From assembly GCA_964036045.1 (NCBI GenBank), contig OZ038380.1, positions 118,554,699 through 118,618,698 of the forward strand: 64,000 bases of DNA. Direction: 5' to 3'. Of the stretch, positions 53,301 to 61,831 are shown piece after piece. The translations under genes and the position numbers were made by a program. This DNA comes from Eutreptiella sp. 'Long Island Sound 2002'. Its lineage: Eukaryota > Euglenozoa > Euglenophyceae > Eutreptiales > Eutreptiaceae. Below the pieces are notes generated by a model. That model made no database searches and was not told the DNA's origin. It was given only the letters and a program-made list of their open reading frames with translations. How positions within the stretch are numbered: position 1 is the stretch's first letter; every line of letters begins with the position of its first letter.

Positions 53301-54099
53301 CCGAGGATCCAATCGTCGGGAGGGTCGTCCACGTACCCTACCCCAAAGGGGTAGAGAGGGGCATCGTCCGTGGTATTCGCGGGCGGAAGTATGGTGCCGT
53401 TTGGGTGGAATACCCGGGCGGCACCACCCTCTACGAGGTGCACCGCTCCCTCCTCTTCCCCACTACCGAGGAGACCGACCGGCACCGGGAAGAGGCCCCG
53501 GCGGAGGGCCCAAAGAAGACCAAACCCACCACCCCCACAAACGAAACGCCTAACCCCCTGAACGCCAATCCTACCACCGAACCCACTAACCCAACTAACC
53601 CCACTAACGCCACTAACCCCCCATTCAGACCCGCAAAGATGTGGGACCCCACTACGGGGTCCCACGAGGTATGAGGGCCCGGATAGGGATCCAAGGGGCC
53701 ACAATGGCCATGGACAAGAAACATAAACACACACATGATGCATTCCATGTTGCGTTGTGCCATTGTTAGGAGGGTTAATATTTGGGGAAATGAGTTAATA
53801 TTTGTGAGATTAATATTAATGCCGGCGACCCTTTAATTTTTAACTTTTCAAATATTAATGGAAAAATTGAAAACAAAAATTAAAGCCGAGAGCCATTTTA
53901 ACATTTTGAAACAACCACATGGGTAGGACCCCCCCACCAACCCCCGGGGGAAAATGACACCCGAGCCTGCAAGGCAACCCGTGGGGGTCATAATTTTCAT
54001 GGCAAACCCCCGAACCCCCCCTTAAAAAAATTGAAACTTGAGATTAACGTGTTAATTTTTCACCAAATATTAAACATATTGGCTTTAATTTGGGCCACT
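50309..54099 (+). mobile_element. Element C: spliced DNA element inside LINE ORF1, ~3.79 kb
   Basis: Inverted ends AGTGGCCCAAATTAAAG at 50309-50325, continuing to 50333, mirror 54075-54099 with one mismatch. Up to four more bases outside may belong to the ends. The LINE reads continuously when it is removed: GHTL before it, and IPLRRAADEGEDQDDQD after it, as in the uninterrupted copy at 46.28-46.33 kb. No clear target duplication was found. It encodes at least one multi-exon gene. The non-coding parts are A/T-rich with TTAATATT motifs, in contrast to the GC-rich exons. Confidence 0.8.
50606..53674 (+). CDS. Element C multi-exon gene, possible transposase
   Basis: Exon blocks: about 50,606-51,319; about 51,505-51,960; 52,048 or earlier to 52,521; and 52,695-53,674. 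The intron 52522-52694 (GTATGT to a T-tract and CCAG) keeps phase exactly; that at about 51,320-51,504 is approximate. Frames change at runs near 51,060, 51,225 and 53,038-53,049, perhaps by sequence error. The first exon has a helical N-terminal part, TFIVRGDAYPCAGGSWTQLS and GMAGDKDMAALATIWADNL, whose aspartates might be catalytic. The third has FGTPHYLVLLQPWAQLGWV. The last is proline-rich and ends with a compact domain, GRVVHVPYPKGVERGIVRGI followed by VWVEYPGGTTLYEVHRSLLF, like a Tudor/SH3-type barrel. I cannot name the family. Confidence 0.55.
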
Positions 54100-55151
54100 T
54101 GGGCACGCTCTGTATTCCGTTGCGCCGGGCCGCGGACGAGGGGGAGGATCAGGACGATCAGGACATGCTGGACGACGACGGGGAGGGGGGCTGTGGGCAG
54201 TTCGACAGCGCAAACCCCCCCCCCCCCCTGCAAGACCCCCAACCCCGCGGGGGGGGGGGGGGGGCTCAGGTGCGGTTTGCCATCACCCTCGACCCCCAGC
54301 TGCTGCTGGGGTAGGGGGAGAAGAGGGGGGCGCGGGTGTGGACCCGAGCCACGGTCCAAAATTTTGTGCGAGAGTTTGTTGCTCCCTACGACCCCTCCTC
54401 TTACCCTATTCAGGAGGCGGGGGACGCGCAGGGGAAGCACTACGAGGCATCAGTGGTGCTCTCCCTCGTGCAGGCCCAGCCCGTGATCAGGGCTAGTGGC
54501 AAGCACAAGGGGATCACCTGCAGGCCCTGCATGCAAGGGGGGGATTCGCCGGTGCCGGGGGGCATGCTCTGGGTGCGGCATGCTCTGGGTGCGCCTTCTA
54601 GCCTCAGCCAGGGCCCCCCTCCCCGATCTGTGGGCCAAGCTGTCTTCCGTCCCCGGGATCTGCGGCCAGTTCGGGGGGCCAATCCCGGGGGATCAAGAGG
54701 GGAGAGCGGGGATCCGCTTTTTCGGGGCACGGCAGGTAGCTCAGGGTGTGGCGCTGGGCCGTCGCTCACCAAAGGGGGCACGGGCAAGGCCCTGCTGGAG
54801 TGCAGGGACGTGGAGCCTAACCCAGGAGGACCCTGCTTAGGGGGGGTGCCGCCACTGACCCCGGCCATGATGACCCTATTGGCCCTCTTGATGGTGGTGT
54901 GGCTGTGGGCTGCACAGCCAGCCTCTATGTGGCCGCCGGCGGCAGAGGCCCCTCTCTTGGGCGGCGGTGTCCAGTCTTGTCAGGCCCTGCTGGCGCTCCA
55001 GTGTGCGCACGCCTGTGGGGAGGTCCAGCCAGGACGGGCCCCGGCCCTAACCTATTTAGGGGTTCCAGTCTTGTTAGGCCCTAGCTCTGACACGCGCCAG
55101 GCCCTGATGGCGCATGAGTGTGCGCACGCCTATAGAGAGGTCCAGCTTTGA
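54100..55151 (+). pseudogene. LINE copy 2 ORF1, 3' part, with 2A-like motif
   Basis: Continues ORF1 after element C: acidic ADEGEDQDDQDMLDDDGEGG, a C run (54,220) and G run, TRATVQNFVREFVAPYDPSS, KHKGITCRPCMQGGDS, then LLECRDVEPNPGGP at 54,794-54,834. This resembles the 2A consensus D-V/I-E-x-N-P-G-P but has an extra Gly before the last Pro. A hydrophobic segment (MTLLALLMVVWLWAAQP) follows at about 54,866-54,918. 2A peptides at the start of LINE polyproteins are known; here one would separate ORF1 from the enzyme part. The motif is probably impaired in this copy. Confidence 0.6.
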
Positions 55152-55620
55152 CAGTTTTTGGGTGTGACCTGTTCAGGGGTCCAGTCTTGTCGGGCCCTAG
55201 CACTGAACCGCGCCAGGGCCTAGTCTTGCCAGGCCCCGATGGCGCATCAACGTGCGCACACCAGTTGAGGGGTCCAGCCTGGACAGGTTTTGGTTCTGAC
55301 CTATTCAAGTGTCCAGTCTTGTCAGGCCCCAGCTCTGACCCGCGCCAGGGCCCAGTCTTGCTAGGCCCTGATGGCGCATCAATGTGCGCACGCCATTAGA
55401 GGGGTCCAGCCCGAACAGGTTTTGGCTTCGACCTCTACAGGGGTGTAGTCTTGTCAGACCCCAGCACTGACCCGCATCAGGGCCCAGTCTCAGGACCTGA
55501 CACTGACCTGTTGGGGGGTCCAGCTGTGCCCGGCCCCAGCTCTGACCCTTACCGGGGCGCAGTCTTGTGAGGCCCCGGCCCCAGTCAGGGCAGGGGTCCA
55601 GTCTTGGCAGACCCTAGCAC
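54990..55620 (+). repeat. ~57-60-bp tandem block between 2A and endonuclease, copy 2
   Basis: About ten imperfect units with GGTCCAGTCTTGTCAGGCCC and CTCTGACCCGCGCCAGGGCC phrases, longer than the block in copy 1. In part it stays open and encodes repeated cysteine-containing phrases (VQSCQALLALQCAHA). Confidence 0.82.
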
Positions 55621-55691
55621 TACCCGGAGCGGGGATCCGGTCTGGGCAGGCCTCAGCCCCGGCCTGCGTAGGGGGGTGTGGGGCAAACCGG

Positions 55692-57005
55692 GTGAACCGG
55701 GCACACGTCGCCGCGTGGCGACGAACGCTGCTCAGCGGCGACGTCCACCCCCACCCACGGCCGCTGCGGAGGGCCATCGTCAACACGCTACACATGGACG
55801 AAGTGACGTCGTGGGTCCAGGAGACCAAGCTGTCCGTGTCAGGGCAGCGGGTGCTGCGGGGGGCGTTGCGCCAACGAGGGTGGATTGTGTTCTGGGGAGC
55901 GTCCCTAGAAACCCGGGGGCGGGGGATTTGGGACATTCCGGAGGGGGGTGTCGCGGTGCTCGTGCGCGACGGGCACGCGGTGGAGGCGGCAAAGCTGCCC
56001 AAAACAAGGCGGGCGGACCCGTTGGCGTGGGACCTGTGGCTGTCGTCCAGGTGCTTGCCAGTGCGTATCGCCGTGCGAACGGGCAGCACCGTGCTGCATG
56101 TGCTGTGTGTCTATGGGGTGCCGGTCGAACCAGAGCTCAATGCGGAAATGTGGGACTCGGTACTCCAGTACGCGGCGCGGCTGGGTAACGCCTCATTCGT
56201 CGTTGGCCGGGATTTTAATTTCCCCTTTGGGGAACTGGGGGCAGTGCCGCCGGTGGTCCTGGGGTACTTGCTAACGCAGCGGCTCGTGGACGTGGACGCC
56301 GCCTTTGCCGCAGGCACAAGGCGCTCCCCGCAATGCTCCTTCCACAGGCAAGGGGTGCACCCGGGCACCCGCATAGACGGGGTCCTCGGAGACCCGCGCG
56401 TGGTGGCCATGGTCACGGGCGTCGCGGCGTTGCCCAGCACGGGCATCCCGGGACACCTCCCGGTGTTGTTCACCATGGCCATGGAGCGGGCCACACAGTG
56501 CTTGGTCCGCGCGGTGCGCCCCCAACCGGTGGAGGTGCCAAAGAGGGAATCGGTCTTGCGGATGGAGCTGGAGGAGCGGGCGCCGGCGCCGTTGCAGCCG
56601 GATTGGGACCGACTGCTAGCATCGCGGGAGGTTGACAAGCTATGGTGTTGCTGGACGTGGGCTGAGGAGGAGTCCCTCCTGGCGCCGTCAATGCCCGCCC
56701 TGCAGCCCGAGGACGTCAACGAGGCACACCCATTGCCCGTGGCGCCGATGGCCGTGCAACGGGGGCGGGGCACGGCGGCCTTGATCCGCGAGGTGCGGCA
56801 ATGCCCTGAGCAGATGCGGGCAGGCGGAGGGCCGAAGACGTCAGTACTGGCCCGCATACACGCCGCGCAGGGAGCGTTACGGTCGTTGCAGCAGCAAGCG
56901 CACCCCCCACAATGGCCGGCCGACAGGGTGTGGGGGGGGGGGGGGGGGGCAGAGGACGTCCCACTCTTGGTGCGCGCTGCGCCGGCGGGCGCAGCGGTTG
57001 CATGA
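55692..57005 (+). CDS. LINE copy 2 AP endonuclease
   Basis: An open frame of 437 codons. Blocks of the exonuclease-endonuclease-phosphatase fold appear in order: VQETKLS (metal-binding Glu, about residue 44), EGGVAVLVRDG, VLCVYGVP, FVVGRDFNFPFGELG (about residues 170-185, the DFN block), RIDGVLGDP and GIPGHLPVLFTMA (His near the usual SDH position). It would nick target DNA to prime reverse transcription. Compared with copy 1 about seven residues before VQETKLS (DVDVILV) are absent, so a core strand is damaged, and the Asp of the SDH position is not seen. The frame continues into a linker (VEVPKRESVLRMELEERAP) and stops in a G run near 56,933-56,949. The start codon is uncertain, because the protein may be produced by 2A skipping. 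Confidence 0.8.
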   Translation: MNRAHVAAWRRTLLSGDVHPHPRPLRRAIVNTLHMDEVTSWVQETKLSVSGQRVLRGALRQRGWIVFWGASLETRGRGIWDIPEGGVAVLVRDGHAVEAAKLPKTRRADPLAWDLWLSSRCLPVRIAVRTGSTVLHVLCVYGVPVEPELNAEMWDSVLQYAARLGNASFVVGRDFNFPFGELGAVPPVVLGYLLTQRLVDVDAAFAAGTRRSPQCSFHRQGVHPGTRIDGVLGDPRVVAMVTGVAALPSTGIPGHLPVLFTMAMERATQCLVRAVRPQPVEVPKRESVLRMELEERAPAPLQPDWDRLLASREVDKLWCCWTWAEEESLLAPSMPALQPEDVNEAHPLPVAPMAVQRGRGTAALIREVRQCPEQMRAGGGPKTSVLARIHAAQGALRSLQQQAHPPQWPADRVWGGGGGAEDVPLLVRAAPAGAAVA

Positions 57006-59100
57006 GTTGCAGATGCCGGAGCTAGCCCGGTTTCCGCTGACGCCGCAGGCAGTAGCCAACGCGGGGGCGCTGGTGCCATCCGCAGCGGCACTGGACGAGT
57101 GCAATGTGCAACTAAAGAGACTGGCGGCCACACAGGTGCAGCGGGAGGACCGGGAGCGCTTGCAGGCATGGCGGGCCTGGTTGTAGGCGGATTGGGGAAC
57201 CAAGCCAGGTGCTCTGTACCGCTGGCTGAAGAAGGAGGGGTTCTCACCGCCGGTGGTGTTTATTGCCCGACCGGATTGAACCCCCACGGCCAATGTCCGG
57301 GGGATGGAAGAACTGGTCCGCGCGGCATGGGTGCCCATCAACCGCAAGTACGCGGAACGGCTGGAGCCTTGCCCGGAGGCCTTTGTGGCTAAGTACGGGC
57401 ACCTGCTGCATTGGGTGCCCATGTTGGCCAAGCAGCTGACAGGGCCGTATCTCAGGCACCGCCTCATGGCCATGTGTCCATCGGCCATGGGCCTGGACGG
57501 GTGGAGCCTACAGGATCTGCGGGCGCTCCCGGACCGGGTGGTGCATTGGTTGGCCCAGCACCTCACGCTAATTGAGAAGATGGGCCGGGCCCGGGGATTT
57601 CCTGGCCCGGGGATACACCTCCCTCATCCCCAAGCCAGGGGAGGAGGGGCCATTGGACACACGCCCGATGACGGTCTTGTCCATGGTCTACAGACTGTGG
57701 GCAGGGTCCCGTTCGTTGGAAGTGATGCGGTGGCAGGAGGCCTGCGTCCATCCGCGGGCCTACGGGTTCCGCCTGGCGCGGGTGGCCGTGGACGCGGCCA
57801 CAGTCACCCAGGTCCTCCTAGAGCTGGCCCGGCTCAAGGGATGGCGACCGGAGGGGCTCAGCCTTGACTATGTCAAGTGCTTTGACCTCATCCCGCAAGC
57901 GGTGGTGCTACGGATCGCCCGCGAGTTGGGCATGGACGACGGGGTGCTGCGCGCCTTGGCGACCATGTATGGGCAGCTGCGGCGGGCTTTCCGGTTTGGG
58001 GGGGGCGCTGGGGGCGTGGTGGCGGGCCACCAACGGCATGCTGAAGGGCTGCCCGCTCAGCGGCATTTTGATCCATCTCCTCACCATAGTGTGGAAGATT
58101 GAGATTGACACCATGAGGTGCCACGTCGTCGTGATGACCGCCACGCTCCCGCCGCTGCTCGAACAGCCCCGGATAGCGCCACGGCAGCCACTATCCTGGC
58201 CGCCTCCGGGCGCAGGGCCTGGGGCGCGAGGACATGTGCCCCTTGGGGTATGCGAACGACACCCAGGCCATCACGCTCGAGCCCCGGCCCGGAGCGCAAG
58301 GGATCCCCGACTCGCAAGCAGTCCTGGACCGCACGGCCGTTTGGCCGGCGGACACCGGACATAACGCCAACGCCGCGAAGTCCAGCTCATGGCGGCTGAG
58401 CGACCAGCTGGCGCATCCGGGCACCTTGCACGGACTGCCGATCCCGTTGGCACGGGAGTTCAAGCAGCTTGGGGTGAGGGGACGGCTGGACCCAGAAAGA
58501 GGCACTGGACCGGTGCTCCAGGAGCAATTCGCGCGCGGGGCCGCCATTTTTCGGCAAGTGGGATGCCTGCTGACATTCCGCATGCGGGAAGTGGCCATTG
58601 GGACGCTAGCCCTCGCCAAGGCTATGTATGGAGTGGAGCTAGCGGACGTCGGCTCCCGGGACGTGGCGCGGCTAGAGCTGGCCGCAATCCGCGAAGTGTG
58701 GGGACCCACGCGCACCTCACGGGCGAAGGAGGTATTATGGGCCGTCGTGGCGCCGGGGCACCGGGTCTCACCAGCGTGGCGCCTCCAGTATTCGCCAGTG
58801 CTGTGGCTGGCGCGCCACGCACGCACGCTCGGAACCGGATAGGTTCTCGTCCAGGCAATATTGGAGGAGACCGACCGCCTGCCGGACACAGGACCAGTGG
58901 GCAGGGCCCTGCAGTCGGTCCGGCAGCTACGCTGGGAGGCCGTGCACGGTTGGTGGGTGTGGAGCGTGCCGGGGCAGCGCGAACAGCTACACCTGGTCCT
59001 AGGGGACTGGGGCGAGGTATGCCACCGGGTGCGGCATCGCAGCGTTACACCGCTTTGGCTGCACTGGAACGGCGCTGACCAGCCACCTTTGGGGGGCTAG
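57006..59100 (+). pseudogene. LINE copy 2 reverse transcriptase
   Basis: Frames in order: linker with TAG at 57184-57186, MEELVRAAW, GYTSLIPKPGEEGPLDTRPM, VLSMVYRLW, LSLDYVKCFDLIPQ (motif A), a frame shift at the G run near 58,000, NGMLKGCPLSGI (motif B), and GYANDTQAITLEP at about 58,246-58,284. Motif C is YAND instead of YADD, so a catalytic aspartate is changed; copies 1 and 3 have YADD. The thumb region follows (HGLPIPLAREFKQLGV, KAMYGVELADVGSRDVA). A TAG at 58840-58842 corresponds to CAG at 62745-62747 in copy 3. Frame shifts and the motif change make this copy unlikely to be active. Confidence 0.82.
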
Positions 59101-61522
59101 GGGCGGAGGTGTGCAGGCCGGCCTGCACCCAGGGCATGGCAATGGCCAGCTCGGAGACGGAGCGCTCGTTCCTGCGAGCGCTACAAGCCGGGGCCACATG
59201 GACCCGGGCGCGGGTCCGGAAGCATTAAATTTCGGATTTAGCGGCCTGCCCCTACTGTGGGGGCCCCCCGGAGACGGAGGTCCATCTCCTATGGGACTGC
59301 CCGCAGCCGCATACACAGCGGGCCGAGACGGCGCAGCTGCCGGCACTGGCCCTCCCGTCAGCGTGGCCGGTGTGCCTGCGCGCAACGGGACTGTTGCCGG
59401 CGGCATTGGTCCGACCGGAGGAGGTGGATCATGCGGGGCGGCTCATGTACCGTTTGTATGGCATGTATCTGGCGGTGCTATCGGCATGCATGGGAGCGGA
59501 AGTTGCGGCGCGTCGAGACGCGGGCGGGGGCCCCTCGGTCTTTGCGATCGCGCGCCGACGCCTTCCCGATGCGCGCCGGGGCTACCCATGTCGACATTTG
59601 GGCGCGGGCCCACATCCCCCGGCGCCTCCAACGGCGCGGCGGGCCTTGCGCGCCGGCCCGCCGCCGGGGTGGCCGTGGGAGGCGTACTTCGCGATGGCGC
59701 TCCTGCAATGGGCTAGCCAGCTGCGGTGGCTACCAGGGCAGGGCCACGTGACGTACAGGGTGCTGACCCTGCACTTCGAGGCCCACGCGGCCCCCAGCGA
59801 TCACCGGCTGCGGGGTGTCACGTTGCCGCTACGCACCAGGGGCCAAGTGCTGAAAACGGCCCTAGATGCGCTGCAGCCGCATTTGCAAGCAGGGGACCTG
59901 CTGCGGGGCAAAGAGGTGTGGATGGCCAAATCCCTCTTGCCGCTTGGGGGCTTCAGGTGTGTGGGGAGGGCGGCGCGCCCACTGTTCGCGCACCCGGACG
60001 CCATGCTGTTCCAGATGCGCCACCCGGAGGCGCATTGCCGCGCGCTATGGACGTGGCGCCGGGCGCAGCCGGGAGCGGGGCGGCAGGACATGTTCCTATT
60101 GGATTACATCCCCCCGGCAGGACCACGGCAACAGCGTCTGCGGCCCTTTCAGCGCTTGCCGCGCCAGCGGTTGTAGCGCGACCGGCATGGGGTAGGAGGC
60201 AGGGGCGTGGGCCGCGTGGCACCGCCGCCGCGGGTGGCCATGTTGGCCGCAACGGGCCCCGCCTTGTGCCGCCTGCGTGCAGCGGGGCGCCGAGCACTGC
60301 TGCTAGCGGGCCCACGAAGGGCACCGCATGGACGCGGCTCAAGCGTGCGGGGCGGCACGAGTGCCGCGGGCGTGGCTGCAGCCCGCGCAGCGGGCCGGGG
60401 CCGGCTCTGTGGCGGCGTCCCAGGCCGCACGGGGCTCGCCAAACGCGCGCAAACGTCCCCGCTCGCAATCTTCCTCACCAGCGCGCGAGGCGCGAGGAGC
60501 ACGCACAGAGCACGAGCACGCAAGACGCCAGGAGGGGTCCTCGGCCCTCCCCCCCCAAGCGTCCTTGGGGGGGGGGGGGGGCACACAGCTTAAGCGGCTC
60601 CGGTATGTTAAACGAGCGGGGAGGGCTCAGGCAGCCCCTCCCACTCTCCCTGCTCCCCCCGACGGGAATTGTCGGGCAAGGGGGGGCACGCAAAGTACAG
60701 GCGTCACGCGCGCCGGCAGGTTGCCTGGGCGGATACACACGCGTGGGGGGCGTACAACCGCGTCCCCATCTCCCCCTCCCCTCCCGAGAATTGGCGGACA
60801 TTTTCGGGGACAGCTCCCGCTGGCTGACGGCGGCGCGGGCGGGGTCATCAGCCAAAGGGGAGGGCATTGACCCCCCCCCCCCCCCCCCAAGGGGGGGGTT
60901 GGAGCGTGGGACATCGGCCGACCCCCACCCCCATCCCTCGGGGGGTGGTGCGCAGGGGGAGGAGGCGGAGACCTCCGCAGCACAAGTGGAACAAGACCCG
61001 CCCTCCCCACAAGCGGCCGGGCCGGGGCAACCAAGGCACACTCTCCCACCCTCCCCCCCACAGAAAAGGGCTCAGCGGGTGGGGGGGAAACGAACAAGGC
61101 AGCCACGGCGCCCTATGCAGACCCTGTGTGATGAGCACCGGGCCCCGGTGTGCAAGTCGTGCAAGGGACACAGGGGGGGGCGGCACTGCTGTAGCCGCCA
61201 CCACGAGGGGCATCCCAGGGTGCTGGGGGGGGGGGGGGGGACAGTGTCTCCCGGTTCAAGCGGGGGGGGGGTGCATCAGCAACTGGGCACTATGCCCTTC
61301 GGAGGGCTGGTGCGCGCACCGGCACCCTCGTCCGGGGGAGGCGGCGACGGTCCGGCAAGGCCGGGGGCAACAATGCTGCCGCGCAGGGGCACGCACGTCA
61401 GCAGCGCGGCCACGGCACGGCCTCAGAGGAGGGCACATACCCCGAGGCGGAAGTCCTTCCGCCGCGCCGCGACATACCGGGGGGCCGGGGGAGGGATAGG
61501 GCAGGCCACAGGCAGGCTCTAA
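59101..61522 (+). pseudogene. LINE copy 2 CCHC finger and C-terminal region with zinc module
   Basis: CPYCGGPPETEVHLLWDC near 59,240-59,300 is the CCHC finger typical of LINE C-termini. Next come RLMYRLYGMYLAVL and VTLPLRTRGQVLKTALDALQ, KSLLPLGGFRCVGRAARPLF. A long proline/arginine-rich frame (59726-61522) contains CDEHRAPVCKSCKGHRGGRH followed by CCSRHH at about 61,130-61,205, the CxxH-x4-CxxC-x8-CC-x2-HH module. It ends GGIGQATGRL. Several frame changes lie at G runs near 60,570, 60,880 and 61,225. The module probably binds zinc and nucleic acid; its exact role is unknown. Confidence 0.65.
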
Positions 61523-61533
61523 CCTGCTATCCC

Positions 61534-61661
61534 CTAACCCTCCCGTCGCAAGAGCGGCCAGGACATAAATAGCCATCAACCCTCGTCAATACTACACCCC
61601 TAACCCCCCGTCGCAAGAGCGGCCAAGACAATAATAGCCATCAACCCTCGTCAATACTACA
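61534..61661 (+). repeat. LINE 3' tail units
   Basis: Two units of about 65 bp, each with CCCGTCGCAAGAGCGGCCA and ending CCCTCGTCAATACTACA. The unit is also found at 48,277-48,337 (one copy) and 37,107-37,376 (three to four variant copies), marking LINE 3' ends. Confidence 0.85.
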
Positions 61662-61662
61662 G

Positions 61663-61664
<2 letters not shown>

Positions 61665-61711
<47 letters not shown>

Positions 61712-61720
61712 ACACACACT
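61665..61720. repeat. (CA)n microsatellite after the LINE 3' end
   Basis: About 27 CA units with a few changes, starting four bases after the last tail unit. Confidence 0.95.
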
Positions 61721-61831
61721 CACACAGAGCATTTGTTGGAACAAGTACTATCACATAATACCCAACTTCTTCAGGTCGGACCAAAGGCCATGTTGACCCA
61801 AAAATTCATTGCGACCCCCCCCCCCCCCTCT

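Larger units (their letters stand above)
48338..61661 (+). mobile_element. LINE copy 2, plus strand, near full length, carrying element C
   Basis: Without element C (50,309-54,099) it is about 9.5 kb. Order: GC-rich leader, ORF1 (from 48750), 2A-like motif (54,794-54,834), ~57-60-bp tandem block, AP endonuclease, reverse transcriptase, CCHC finger, C-terminal zinc module, and two 3' tail units ending CGTCAATACTACA at 61596 and 61661. A (CA)n tract follows. Frames are broken in many places, some at G or C runs. Confidence 0.85.

Noticed and set aside
50309-54099. 8-bp target duplication for element C (CACACCCT against CACGCTCT)
   Set aside because: Two of eight bases differ and four extra bases lie between the end and the right copy, so the duplication is not established.
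61674-61720. Telomere-like or functional role for the CA tract
   Set aside because: A plain dinucleotide microsatellite; no telomeric unit is seen.
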